Source: Vavraia culicis subsp. floridensis (lineage: Eukaryota; Microsporidia; Pleistophoridae). Taken from it: 64,000 bases of DNA. Made by a program: the position numbers and the translations under genes. Below are positions 10,624 to 20,596 of the stretch, piece by piece. How positions within the stretch are numbered: the stretch's first letter is position 1; every line of letters starts with the position of its first letter. The stretch spans positions 30,472-94,471 of the forward strand of contig NW_007360624.1 in assembly GCF_000192795.1 (NCBI RefSeq), in the 5' to 3' direction. The notes beneath the pieces were generated by a model, which worked only from the letters and a program-made list of their open reading frames with translations, was not told the origin of the DNA and made no database searches.

Positions 10624-11568
10624 ACGAATGCAGTGTGAAAGGGCTCAACAAATTTAATGTTAAGGACAACTTCGCCTTCCTAATAAGCGTACATACCGCT
10701 TACAGCACAAACGATACGAACACTTTTGTGCACATGCATAGTTTTGATGTACATTCGAGTAGCTACCGTCTGTGCAAGACTTCAAATCACGTGTTGTTTC
10801 ATCAATGATACGTTTCTTTGAGATAGCACGTTTTCTTGAGTAAATGTTCGACGTGCTCTAATCATTTCGCCAATTCGTTTTCGTATCACAGCAGTCGTGC
10901 TGCAGCACAAATATCAAAAATCAATCACCAACACCTTTTAGACCACCACTACCAAAAATTGATGCTTTACTCACGTTTTGGTTATCTCGCGGTATAATTA
11001 ACTGTAATATTGGATGGGTGCTCGATGCTTACCATTTAAGTACCATTTTGCTTAATCTCAGATAATCATCTGCCCGGTCTACAAATTTATTTTTGTAAAG
11101 ATATTTAACAACAGCACTCGTAGAGAACATTCCACGTGTTATCTGCAAGGATGAGCACCATGGTGCTTGATAATGCTAATGAAAGTAATTGAAGGACTGG
11201 TGTAGCATCTCTGAGTACATGCGCATTTGTTGATACCAAATCTGGTACTCTGTGGTTGATCAGATTGGTAACAATTCATTAATTGATTCTGTTTTGTAGA
11301 ATGATCATTTCATTCAGAGAATTACAACGATAAAGTATAAAAAACGTGTTTTATTGTGTGGTAACACTATTTGTGTTTAGAAAGGCGCAAAATACCATCA
11401 TAAAGTTCCTACAATCCTAGATAATTCGATATTTTGTTTAAAATACCATGTATACTCATTGGGACAGCCCTGCTTAAAAATAATAACAGAGGTTGGTGTG
11501 AACCTCAGCAAATTATCAGGTGCTACGGGGCAGACAAAAGCGGTTATTGTCAGCCACTTCACAGCATT
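10624..11568. other. Intergenic region
   Basis: About 0.95 kb upstream of ferredoxin and downstream of the methyltransferase. I see no supported gene. Confidence 0.5.
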
Positions 11569-12390
11569 TCACTTCTCAAGGACACACTGGACATACACAC
11601 GATACATGTCCAAATTTCTTTTTCTGTTGATCAATAACCGTTTATCCATCATAAATTCCACTATTTTAAATTCACCGGTAAGGCTTCGAAAGTAGTCTTC
11701 GCCAAAAAAATATGTTAATGTTCCATCGTTTCTCATGTAAAAGTTCTGCTCCACAATTTTGTTGCTCTTATACCTCAGCTGCACCATATCAAGAACGCCG
11801 TAGTCTTTAAAGTACAAACGTCCGTTTGGATTCAGAGCTTTATACGCCTTTTCAAGAACATGCGCGTGGTATTTTGGCTCTATGGCCGACAGTGTAAAAA
11901 TAAGGAGTATGGTGTCAAATCCGGTCGGAAGCGGCACATCTGAAGTTAAGTCGTGGATAAAAAACGTGCCCTTGTATTTCTTCTGGCATATACTCACCGC
12001 TTTCGGTGAAAAGTCACAACCGTAGATATCAAAGCGTGACTCGTTCAGAGCAGAACTGATGGCTGCTTCATCCTCATTGATCTTAAAGAAATGATGCAAT
12101 GAACTTCCCACACCGCATCCAATCTCTAAAATTTTTCTTCTGCTCAAAATATCTTTGAACTCTTCAATGATCCACTTCCTGTTTTTGAAAAAGTTATCCT
12201 GGTGCATTCTGTAAAACTTGTCCCAACTTTTTTCGCTGTTGATCTCAAACTGGTTGTTCGAAATGCATAGATTGTCATCCTGTACTTTCTTTATCGCCTT
12301 TTCCAGAGCAGTATCTTTTATTTCCTCCTTATCCCACGCGTTAAAATCGTTCTTATTTGCTATGTCAACCAATTTTCGATCACGAAACAT
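11569..12390 (-). CDS. tRNA N3-methylcytidine methyltransferase (METTL2/6/8, Trm140-like)
   Basis: This 273-aa SAM-dependent class I methyltransferase belongs to the family that makes m3C32 in the anticodon loop of tRNAs. The family signature SWDKFYRMHQDNFFKNRKWI lies at about 55-75. SAM motif I is ILEIGCGVGSSLHHF (about 88-102). DIYGCDFSPKAV is the acidic end of strand 2. LLIFTLSAI is motif IV and LNPNGRLYFKDYG the post-IV segment. The C-terminal DGTLTYFFGEDYF is also typical of the family. The start follows GCCCTA directly. The length suits METTL6-type single-domain enzymes. Confidence 0.88.
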   Translation of the reverse strand: MFRDRKLVDIANKNDFNAWDKEEIKDTALEKAIKKVQDDNLCISNNQFEINSEKSWDKFYRMHQDNFFKNRKWIIEEFKDILSRRKILEIGCGVGSSLHHFFKINEDEAAISSALNESRFDIYGCDFSPKAVSICQKKYKGTFFIHDLTSDVPLPTGFDTILLIFTLSAIEPKYHAHVLEKAYKALNPNGRLYFKDYGVLDMVQLRYKSNKIVEQNFYMRNDGTLTYFFGEDYFRSLTGEFKIVEFMMDKRLLINRKRNLDMYRVYVQCVLEK

Positions 12391-12392
12391 TA

Positions 12393-12641
12393 GGGCACGA
12401 TTTTACGATCGGCAAAATTTTTGTTCTCGAGGAAGGATCACAAACCAAGAACCACGTTTTCTTGGTTGGCCAGGAAAGTGTGTTTGATAACATTGAGAGA
12501 CGCGACGAAGAAAGACATGACGTGCTTGAGAACGTTTTATTGAGAGATCAAGATTATTGCAGCACCATATCTCATCGATTGAAGACTCAAATAGGTCATT
12601 TCTCACCGATATATGCTCAATTTACTATTATATCACATTAA
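12393..12641 (+). pseudogene. Possible remnant of a glycosyltransferase-31-like gene
   Basis: This frame has strong coding bias (many G-starting codons) but no convincing start, and it abuts the methyltransferase start. The residues VFLVGQESV, then DEERHDVLENVLLRDQDY and the following helix, follow the order of a beta-1,3-galactosyltransferase domain (FLLG, E..+.DI+, D.Y..LT.K). The DDD motif that should come next is not visible and the frame ends at 12641. If real, it is a decayed or truncated copy. The resemblance is weak and chance is possible. Confidence 0.27.
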
Positions 12642-13128
12642 AAATGTCATTTGCAACAAAATTATCGTGTCGATGCCGGTAATCGCAGTGCGCATTTTTT
12701 GGTAACGTGTTGAGGCAGTTCGTTTTGAAAGATGTTGTAGCAATGAGAGGAACGAGTAGTATCCGGTGAGTGTATTGTCGAATAAAATATTATCAAAAAT
12801 TGCGGTTTGTTTTCTGGCCATTGAATTATTCTTTTGACTGAAGAAAATTTGTTTTTACGAAACAGTGAGCAACGATTCGGTATAATTGTTGAAAAATGCT
12901 TAATACTTAGAATCCAAGGTTATTTTGTTGAATCAGAAAACACAACGAATAGATAAGCTAAGTGGATGGAACAGCATTCACACAATCTAACGGCACCTCC
13001 ACGCTTGACATGACTGCATCTGTTCTAAAAAGATATATTAAAGGGAATAGCTAGAACCTCAAAAAAATGGTGCAAACTCCCTAACTCGGCAGAAATATTT
13101 AAGATCATAATCCTAATAAGTAGAAACT
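12642..13128. other. Intergenic region
   Basis: 487 bp with no gene I can support. Confidence 0.5.
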
Positions 13129-13758
13129 TTACTCAATTTGAGCCATCAGCTCCTCAACTCTTCTTTTAAACTTATCGCTTTCCCTTATTGAGCTCTCCCG
13201 TTCTGCGATCTTCTCTTTCTCCTCTCTTTCCTTTTGTTTTATTTCCTCAACCGCCTTATTCTGTCTCTCTACCTCGTTGAAATACTTCCACCCAAACTTA
13301 AAGCACAGATCCTTCATGTAATAGAACCTTCTAATCGGATCTGCTGTGTATTTGAGCATTGCCCTCGGACATACCATGCAGTGTGTGGAGACCAAATCAT
13401 CGGGACAGCTATCATGGACCGTGAGAAGGGAGAGTGCGCACTGTCCTTTGTATTTTTTCTTAGGTACCATGCGCTTAACTATACGCGTGAACAACATAGA
13501 AGGTGATCGGTGGTGAAATGGGCCACGCAGCGGATTGGTAAGCTTTCTCTTGTTCAAAAAGTCCTTAAATCGGCCTACTCCTCGCTCTATAGGCCCAGTA
13601 AAGACGAGGTTCTCGGCATGCACAACGGTAACTGGCACACCCTCCAGTATGTGTTTGGCAACGAATGTTGCGAGCTTACCGGCGACATGGTCTTTGGCAT
13701 TAATGACAACCGTGCGTGACTGGTCATTGTGCTCGTACGTTCTGTTCGGCTTGTACAT
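13129..13758 (-). CDS. RPL16: 60S ribosomal protein uL13 (L13a/L16)
   Basis: This 209-aa protein is large-subunit ribosomal protein uL13. VVINAKDHVAGKLATFVAK, then GPFHHRSPSMLFTRIVKRMVP, are diagnostic, and a charged coiled-coil tail (about 165-209) closes it as in eukaryotic L13a. The open frame reaches 13836, but the start is placed at 13758. There the protein begins MYKPNRTY and TTTACCCTGAGG immediately precedes the ATG, the same block seen before eL32. The upstream residues would form an unrelated Ser/Lys-rich extension. Confidence 0.95.
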   Translation of the reverse strand: MYKPNRTYEHNDQSRTVVINAKDHVAGKLATFVAKHILEGVPVTVVHAENLVFTGPIERGVGRFKDFLNKRKLTNPLRGPFHHRSPSMLFTRIVKRMVPKKKYKGQCALSLLTVHDSCPDDLVSTHCMVCPRAMLKYTADPIRRFYYMKDLCFKFGWKYFNEVERQNKAVEEIKQKEREEKEKIAERESSIRESDKFKRRVEELMAQIE

Positions 13759-13770
13759 CCTCAGGGTAAA
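13759..13770 (-). promoter_or_regulatory. Start-proximal CCC motif of uL13
   Basis: TTTACCCTGAGG abuts the ATG, with an A/T-rich run (AAAATTTTTAC type) further upstream. It shares ACCCTGAG with eL32. CCC/GGG motifs at start codons are known in microsporidia. Confidence 0.75.
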
Positions 13771-14190
13771 GAATTTTAATTTTTTTGTAAAAATTTTTGA
13801 ACTGGAGCGAGACATGTCGGGAATAGCGAACCGCAAACCGTCAGTTGCTATGATCTGTAAAAATATATTTGCTACGAAGATGACCTTTATTTACAGCAAT
13901 TGACACAAAGATACATTTTTTAGAATATCATACGTGCTGTGCATTATTTTCGCCAACAGCAGATTTAAAAATCATTAAACAATTCTACTACGCTTACAGC
14001 GTGTGAGCGGTTATGAATAAAACGCGATAAGTATGATTTACACATACCGTTTAGAGTCCACTAGCACAGTCTGATGGAAGGGTGAATACGGCACTACAAT
14101 AAACATAACCGGTAACAGAATATGATCATCCCACAATGCAACAAACTGCCGGCGTAACACACAAATAGCTATCTATCAAATAAAAGAGCT
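13771..14190. other. Intergenic region
   Basis: 420 bp between uL13 and eL32, both on the minus strand. No gene seen. Confidence 0.5.
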
Positions 14191-14607
14191 TTACTTCGTA
14201 TCCTCCACCAACTTGCCAGTTCGATTAGTCACCAAAATGTTGTATTCATCAGCCTTTGACACAATTTCGATCCTTTTCTTCGCACCCACACCATGCCTGA
14301 TCTCGGCACAGTAGTACATGTTCAACGACGTCAACGCCTCCAGTTCTCTAACATTGCTCACCATCACCTTCCTGTATCCATCCGGTGTTAAATTCTTGAT
14401 GACACCGGCAGTCTTAAACCCCTTGTTCGGCATTGATATCGTGCCACGGTACTTTCTCCTCACACGATTATCAATTCCTCTTGGATGACGCCACGACGGC
14501 TTTACACGTTTAAATCGATCCGATTTAAAACGATTGAACGTCTTTTTGCACTTGGAGGTGTTTATCTCTGCTAGGACATTCTCTAACTGTGCGACCGGTT
14601 GTGCCAT
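14191..14607 (-). CDS. RPL32: 60S ribosomal protein eL32
   Basis: This 138-aa protein is eukaryotic/archaeal ribosomal protein eL32. FKSDRFKRVKPSWRHPRGID, then RVRRKYRG, MPNKGF and MYYCAEIRHGV, match the family core. The length is normal (yeast about 130 aa). TGGTACCCTGAGA lies immediately upstream of the ATG. It is tandem with uL13, separated by about 430 bp. Confidence 0.96.
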   Translation of the reverse strand: MAQPVAQLENVLAEINTSKCKKTFNRFKSDRFKRVKPSWRHPRGIDNRVRRKYRGTISMPNKGFKTAGVIKNLTPDGYRKVMVSNVRELEALTSLNMYYCAEIRHGVGAKKRIEIVSKADEYNILVTNRTGKLVEDTK

Positions 14608-14620
14608 TCTCAGGGTACCA
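14608..14620 (-). promoter_or_regulatory. Start-proximal CCC motif of eL32
   Basis: TGGTACCCTGAGA abuts the ATG, preceded by AAAAATTTTT. It is nearly identical to the uL13 element. Confidence 0.75.
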
Positions 14621-15205
14621 AAAATTTTTTATGAAAAGGATTGGTCTAGAGCAAAGGTGAACTGAAGAAATGCTAAATACTTCAAACACACGGTTCTATG
14701 ACACGTTAGAGTGCATGTTGAAGGCTTATGACTAAAAAATAGCAAATTAAATGCGGCCATCGTGTCAATTAGCGACTTTTATCCGTGCTCATGAGTGCAA
14801 CCGCACAAATTAATAATATGTGCCAAATTATAAGTAGCACAGCCGATATTCGCCATCAATATGAATGATGATTTGCAGCTCTATTATTTAGAAAGGTTGC
14901 GTGGGAAAAATAAGTAATTTAGAGCAGGAATTGTTAACACTCAAGATTTGCGCTGATTTAAGCTATTATAGTAAGAAAATCTGCTAATTCTTCATTTAAA
15001 TAGTTCATTTACTTCTCACATATTACATCATCCAGGCAAACGTATCTTCTAATTCGTTGGGACTAAACTAGCCAATTTCTGTGACTGAGCTTGTAGCTGA
15101 CGTTCTGTTTGCTCATGTATCAAGGTTTATAAATAATTTAAACTTTGGTACAAAAGCGAAAAGCACAGGCGATAGCTCTTGTCATTGCATTGCTTGTGCT
15201 AAAAT
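14621..15205. other. Intergenic region, possibly part of a dead element
   Basis: 585 bp between eL32 and the helicase relic. A frame around 15145-15200 encodes K/A/Q-rich residues that might derive from the helicase region just upstream of the relic, but this is too weak to call. Confidence 0.35.
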
Positions 15206-15412
15206 GTGTGTTGCCTAGGTATTGTTGTATACAAGGTAGGTGTTTATCTGCACAGCCCAGTCTTTGTGCGTGGTCAGTTGTATGTAGCTTTGTCGATAGT
15301 GCGCTATGTAAACGGTCTAAGGGTGTATGTTGCTGACAATGGAGACCAAGGAAAGTGTGAGAATGGTAAAGTATACACAAGAAATGTTGTGTACAATGAG
15401 CTACTGGAATGA
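15206..15412 (+). pseudogene. Helitron/PIF1-type helicase C-terminus, relic
   Basis: This 68-codon frame without an ATG contains VGVYLHSPVFVRGQLYVALS, then VNGLRVYV and TRNVVYNELL. This is the C-terminal end of SF1B helicases of the PIF1/Helitron group, whose conserved form is V.(I/V)YLP.PVF.HGQLYVALSR. The motif VI arginine is replaced (ALSIV instead of ALSRV), so the ATPase would be inactive. An in-frame TAA at 15200-15202 cuts it off from the rest of the helicase. The TRNVVY tail favours a Helitron Rep/helicase over cellular PIF1. I read it as a decayed transposon fragment. Confidence 0.65.
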
Positions 15413-16293
15413 AAGTGATTTATTGATTTTGTAACTATACAACAGTTGGTAGAAAGGAATGACCTGATGTTTTAGTTATATTTAAATGCGCTATTTTGGT
15501 ATACTATCCATTCATCACCCATTTTTGAACAACGGGATAGCGCAGCTAGTTGTTGTTTAAAAAGATGAATAAACGCCCTTTTAATGAAAAGAAATATCGG
15601 ATCATGTGCATTTAAATGGACAGTGTCTATTTATACAATCATTATGTCGGATGGTTAAATCCTCAATTTTAATTTTTCCAGCTATGTGACATCAGGATGA
15701 CTTGATAAGAAAGATTCCTTGACGTATTAAATACGGAACTTATATCAAAATTAGTTTAGAAAACATTCTAAGAATAAGCGGAATGAATGGTAACATAGCT
15801 ATTTACATAATTATACTCTGTACCTATCACTAAATCGTGCAACATTCGCACCGATATCTTTCTAAGCTCAATAAAGGAAATACAACTTTCTATAAATCGT
15901 GATTTGTTTTTGACGTTCATGAAAAAGCTTAATACATTCTATTTTTTAATTTGTTTGACTTTGTTGCTTTCGATTTTTTTCTGACTTGATATGTAAATTT
16001 ATCAGTTTTAGAGTATATCCAGCATTCTTACCATCTCCATATATCGTAGCAACACAAATTACTGCCTATCCATAACGAAGTATTCATCGGATATATAAAT
16101 TTGGTTCGTATAACGGCAATGAAATGAAGAATAGAGCGGCTGTACACTTCAGAGTTCAAATTGTTCTCTAAGCTTACCGTCAGCTCTAGATTTATACGAC
16201 CTTGTTGGCATTAAATTTATTCAAATCACGGTTTTGACAGCCTGATAAGTATACCAGGAACATAATTTAAAAGGGTGAGGGATAATTCACCAC
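15413..16293. other. Intergenic region
   Basis: About 0.9 kb of AT-rich sequence following the helicase relic. No gene seen. Confidence 0.5.
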
Positions 16294-16731
16294 ATGTCTT
16301 TCTTATTATTGGTTTCTCTGGCTATGGCGAAATTTCTAATTGATATGATGTACGAAAAAAAGTGTTATAGTGAGGGACATGTAGTTTACAAGAGAATTGA
16401 TTGTAAAAGCGCCAAATACATAGCATGTCCTCAGTTAGTGTGTGATGTTGACCCGGAAAACTGCAAAAAATTTGTGATTGAGATACTTAAAGAGCATGGT
16501 ATCCGTGAAGAGCTCATTCATAGGTACATGAAAAGTGAGAGTATGCAACACGGTTTGCACAAGCATTTGTGTGACATGAACGTGAATAGATACCCGTTAG
16601 AAATTAACGAAATGAATTATGGGATTTTTCGTCTTGATGAGGCTAATTTAGAGAAAGATATAGAAACTTACTTCCAAATACACGATTTGTGGATGCAAAG
16701 CATTGACGTTGCTATCTTGGGATGCGAATGA
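16294..16731 (+). CDS. Putative small secreted protein, unknown
   Basis: This 145-aa ORF opens with a short hydrophobic stretch (MSFLLLVSLAMAKFLI) that could be a signal peptide or anchor. A Cys-containing domain with seven later cysteines follows, several clustered around 24-57, and then a helical C-terminal half. I do not recognise the family. GGGTGAGGGATAATTCACCAC precedes the ATG, a GGG version of the local start motif. Isolation in a gene-poor stretch and a secretory leader are common in lineage-specific microsporidian proteins; that reading is inference. Confidence 0.6.
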   Translation: MSFLLLVSLAMAKFLIDMMYEKKCYSEGHVVYKRIDCKSAKYIACPQLVCDVDPENCKKFVIEILKEHGIREELIHRYMKSESMQHGLHKHLCDMNVNRYPLEINEMNYGIFRLDEANLEKDIETYFQIHDLWMQSIDVAILGCE

Positions 16732-17757
16732 ATGCCATTCGTATAAGCGATTATTAAGTAAATCATTACATAAGTCTTTTAGGTATATACTGTTGAAAGA
16801 TGATACCTCCACGTCTATCTTTAGATTATGTGTTTGGTAATTCTGCTACGAACGGAGTAGATCATTTGCAAATTAGTAATCCTGATAGGTAGCCGATCTT
16901 ATCATCGGCAGAGCATTGTAGTGCAACCGCTGATTAGTTGCCATTAATCATTCCTAAAACCACTTGACAATAGCAAAATTCGAATCATAATATAAAATAC
17001 GAGCATCATATTATTTTGCACTCCATTATGTGTATGAACTTTCTCAAAGCGATGATTCTCTGGCTAAAAATGGTTATTAAACTTAAATAATATTCTGTTA
17101 TTAACTAAAAGTTAAAAAAGTTGCAATAGATCAAGCCTGCCAGTCTCTTGAGTTGTAGCTCCTAACATTGGCAATAAAAAAAATTTTATTTTGTTTTCAC
17201 CTTCCGTTTTAATACAATTTGATGTAATTCATTATCGTTCAAAGTTTTTGATTTTTGAAAATGTTATCAGATATAGTAAAGACATGGTCCGGTCTACTGT
17301 GTTACCCTATCTCAAACACATTCATAACAGCGTTACATACCGATGTTAAGCTTTTTTAGTATTATAATCCGGTCTATTTCATTGATAAAGAGTCTTGTTA
17401 TTCTTTTACAAACTAAAGGTCACGAAGATAGGTGTGTATTGACGCACCAGAAAAGAAATTTGTGTTTGGTATCACTAACACGGGATAGTAGAAGAATGGC
17501 AGGTAGGTGAATGTTGAAGTTATGTAAGTGGTATTTGTGCTAGATGTCTTTTTAGGCAATAAATTTTCTTTTCAAAAAAAATTGATTTAATAACACACAA
17601 ATGATGTCAAAACCGTTCTAATCGATCTCTACGCTGATTATCATGATTGATCTCATTTTTGTCATCAAGTAATGTCATTTGTTCATTTTTGCAAGCAATC
17701 ATATATCGGCAAGAGATCAATATTCGTTTAACCTCATTCACTACAAGCACTCACATA
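16732..17757. other. Intergenic region
   Basis: About 1 kb. A small 6-bp stem (GCCGAT/ATCGGC) lies near 16889. Nothing else supportable. Confidence 0.45.
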
Positions 17758-17946
17758 TTAGTAACGCTGACAATCTGAGCCGTGATTATAATTCGTTTTC
17801 TTTAGTCCTCCTTTTCCGAACCTACTCCATCTACAACCACACGAACCAATGAATACAGCAGCATGATACGGTCTCTCAACAATATTCAGCACTAACTTCA
17901 AGATTACATCTGTCTTCCCGATTGATCGATGTGGTATTACACGCAC
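17758..17946 (-). pseudogene. Possible Merlin/IS1595-type transposase fragment
   Basis: This frame has no ATG but good coding bias. VIPHRSIGKTDVILKLVL, then FIGSCGCRW and TNYNHGS, loosely follow the DDE-domain order of Merlin/IS1595 transposases (V..RS..TL..ii, TD.W..Y, Y.H..VNHS). The catalytic Asp positions are not preserved. The resemblance is weak; a better relic of the same family lies at 23277-23528. Confidence 0.25.
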
Positions 17947-18002
17947 TTTGGTAATTCGGGAAAGTGTATATATATGTGATTAACAAATCCCTCCTGTCAT
18001 AA

Positions 18003-18800
18003 ATGATGTTCATTCATTTTAATTGTTGTGGAGCTACCATAATTGCAGATATCTTGATTGAGACAAAAAAGCAATGTGAGGGTTGGCCTTGCAAAAGCAT
18101 AGCTATAGGCATCATGGTTCTCGGTGCACTCCTGCTGGTGTTCGGATCACTGCTCAAAAGACCATCTGTTTGGCTGCTTTCAATATTTTATCTCGCGCAG
18201 ATTGCTTGGTGCTTGTTCGAGAATTACGGATTGGGATATCTGTTCGTTTTAGAACTTCCGCAATCACAAAAGGAATACACAGAAAGTTTTCTGAAGTTCA
18301 TGAATGAACACAAGCTGATGGTGATTGCCGTATTATTGGTGATTGCATTTATTATTGCCTCACTGTCGATCGCATTTATCAAATCTATTTCGCCATCCGT
18401 GTTTATCGCACTTATAGGATTGGCCTATACGGAAGGATGTATATACAGAATTTTTATCAAGATCGGTACGTCCAACATTTACGCGAGAGGGTTTGTCTAT
18501 ACACTGATCAATATCGTACTTCTATGGCTCTACATTGTGTTTCCCCCTTTTATTCTCGCGCTGATGTTCGCTTTTTTGGGCTCACTAATGATTACTTGTA
18601 CGTTGGACACGTTGTACAAGTTTGAATGGTGCATCCTGGAGGCGGTTTGTTCGAGTTATCAATGCTTGGATGCGAACATGGATAAAGAAGTGAAGCTTGC
18701 TGCTTATATGGTTATGCTGGTTTTGTTTGCACTCGGGTTAGGTGCACAGATCCCTATGGTCTTGAAATTGCATGAAAAAGAAGAAGAGAGGACTCAATAA
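18003..18800 (+). CDS. Polytopic membrane protein, unknown
   Basis: This 265-aa protein has about seven hydrophobic segments, at roughly 33-52, 57-77, 102-123, 130-147, 160-180, 183-202 and 234-256. It ends in a short charged tail with the run EKEEERTQ. I do not recognise a family signature. Cysteines cluster near the last loop (about 200-221). CCCTCCTGTCATAA precedes the first of two adjacent ATGs. A transporter or secretory-pathway role is possible but unsupported. Confidence 0.8.
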   Translation: MMFIHFNCCGATIIADILIETKKQCEGWPCKSIAIGIMVLGALLLVFGSLLKRPSVWLLSIFYLAQIAWCLFENYGLGYLFVLELPQSQKEYTESFLKFMNEHKLMVIAVLLVIAFIIASLSIAFIKSISPSVFIALIGLAYTEGCIYRIFIKIGTSNIYARGFVYTLINIVLLWLYIVFPPFILALMFAFLGSLMITCTLDTLYKFEWCILEAVCSSYQCLDANMDKEVKLAAYMVMLVLFALGLGAQIPMVLKLHEKEEERTQ

Positions 18801-19354
18801 ATTAAAGTAAGTTTCAAGGCTTTTTTTCGTGTGCTATTAGTGGTTGGTTAGCTGTCAGAAATTGGTTCGTTGAGAAATTCGTAATTATGAAATATAATAA
18901 ATCGGGCACATGGAAAAAATATGGTGAAAATTCTAATTAGCAGCGAGGACATACTTAAAAATAAATATGACACCAATAAACATCATTAAATAATATAATT
19001 TATGACCCACTCAAATATTTAACGTAAATTTCTGTGTAATTTAATATCAATGATACGATACGGATCAACTTAATACCCTAGGTTGGTTATGATATCAATA
19101 AATTTACATTAAATACTCTAAATGTTGGATGAACCGTGAAACATCATTAACGAAAATACTGTTTATGAACAATTAAGATTGATATTTGCAATCTTAGTTA
19201 GCAAATATTGATCTGTACTAAATTCCGCTATATCAAAAATAGCTCATATAAACTAACTTTTAAGGCAAGAAAAATAGAATACGGTACTTTAGTGTTCGAT
19301 ATTTCATATGGTAGGATTTAGATCAGCAAATTTGTACTAATTATTACTATTTTC
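18801..19354. other. Intergenic region
   Basis: About 550 bp of AT-rich sequence after the membrane protein gene. No gene seen. Confidence 0.5.
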
Positions 19355-19425
19355 TGGTAAACTTTTACCAAATTACTATTGCTTGCTGATTGTGGTATAA
19401 TTTTCGCTCACAATCGGCAAGCAAT
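19355..19425 (+). repeat. Tandem inverted repeats / strong hairpin
   Basis: Two stem-loops stand in a row. The first, 19355-19370, has arms TGGTAAA and TTTACCA around a 2-nt loop. The second pairs 19378-19395 (ATTGCTTGCTGATTGTGG) with 19408-19425 around a loop of about 12 nt. It has 18 base pairs: 16 Watson-Crick and 2 G-U wobbles if the plus strand is transcribed, which would be A-C mismatches on the minus strand. It could be a structured RNA or a remnant of transposon ends. Confidence 0.6.
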
Positions 19426-19856
19426 TGCGTTGTTCTATTCTTTGTAAATTTCTAAGAGCGTTGTTCAAGGCTTATTTAGCAGACCATTTTAGAGTTTGCG
19501 TACCGATTCGACTTTGTATTGTTCTGAACAGGTAATGAATAGGCCTTATCTGTGGTTTTTGACAGAAATTGCGAGCCATTGCAACAAAGTTTGTCAAATG
19601 TACTGATATCGCAAGAAATATACCAACATCAACCATCAATGTAATGAAATAAAACAAGTAAGGTGTTTCACATCAATACAACAATAAAAAGTGCAGTACT
19701 CCGTGGAAATGAATGATAATTATACAAAAGATAGGTTGTTGTGTATATGAAAACTCAAACTCCATTATAAGCGTGGTAAACAGTGCCGATATGTTTAGTT
19801 ACACCATAACGAAGAGTTTATTGTAAATTATAAATATCCCATAGGGTGTTCGTGCT
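19426..19856. other. Intergenic region
   Basis: 431 bp downstream of the hairpin and of the Swi5-like gene. No gene seen. Confidence 0.5.
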
Positions 19857-20189
19857 TTATTCCGGAATCTCTACCTCTTCTCGCACGTCCTTAATTCTCA
19901 CACCTTTTAGTTCGGCTATTTTACCCACAAGGCTTTCACAGCAGTCTTTGAGCTCGTTGTAGGTGTTCAACTTCTTTATGAAGGCTTTGACCATGGTTTC
20001 TACGTCATCTGACGTGTTTATCGACTCGCATTTAATTTTATAGAACTGATTCTCAATATCTGGAACAGCGTAGTAATAATCCAAATCAATGTGTTTGATG
20101 AGACCGTGGTCCAAAAGAAAGTCGAAAGATGTTATTTTTGATTTGTGAATAATTTTGTACTTCGGCCAATTGTTGAGCTCTGAAATCAT
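19857..20189 (-). CDS. Swi5/Sae3-like recombination mediator
   Basis: This 110-aa protein has a C-terminal half, FIKKLNTYNELKDCCESLVG plus KIAELKGVRIKDV, that follows the Swi5/Sae3 consensus (hI..LH.YNEiKD..q.LiG.iA...gv...dv). Swi5 forms a complex with Sfr1/Mei5 that assists Rad51/Dmc1 filaments in recombination. The N-terminal 60 residues (NNWPKYKIIHKSKITSFDFL) are not typical; most Swi5 proteins carry a coiled coil there. The call rests on the C-terminal motif only. It could alternatively be a fused or rearranged small protein. Confidence 0.6.
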   Translation of the reverse strand: MISELNNWPKYKIIHKSKITSFDFLLDHGLIKHIDLDYYYAVPDIENQFYKIKCESINTSDDVETMVKAFIKKLNTYNELKDCCESLVGKIAELKGVRIKDVREEVEIPE

Positions 20190-20596
20190 TCCGAAACTTA
20201 CAACGGTACAAAAAAATTGTTCAAAAATACCGCTTTGTCCGAATCAATGGGTTGAATTTTGATGCCGAGTGATTATATCATACGCAGAGAGCAACCTTGG
20301 CGCTAAATCAATACGTCTATTACAGGAGTAAACATTAAAACATCAGGCGCTCAATTCGTGGCATGTGTTCATTATAACAGACCTGCAGCAACATGATTAT
20401 TACTTTGATATAGTGCAAACCGCCTATTTACGGTGTACCCTATCGAGTGACATAATGACTCGTTGTCGAATTGTAACAAACACGAAAAAGTCAGAAAAAA
20501 TAGGAGTGGTTAAAACAACACGTACGTTTAATACGTTCATTTATCGGTAATAAAATGAATTACTACTGACTGAACGGCAGACCTGCTCGTATTTAA
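20190..20596. other. Intergenic region
   Basis: 407 bp downstream of the Sac phosphatase on the minus strand. I found no continuation of a 5-phosphatase domain here. Confidence 0.5.
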
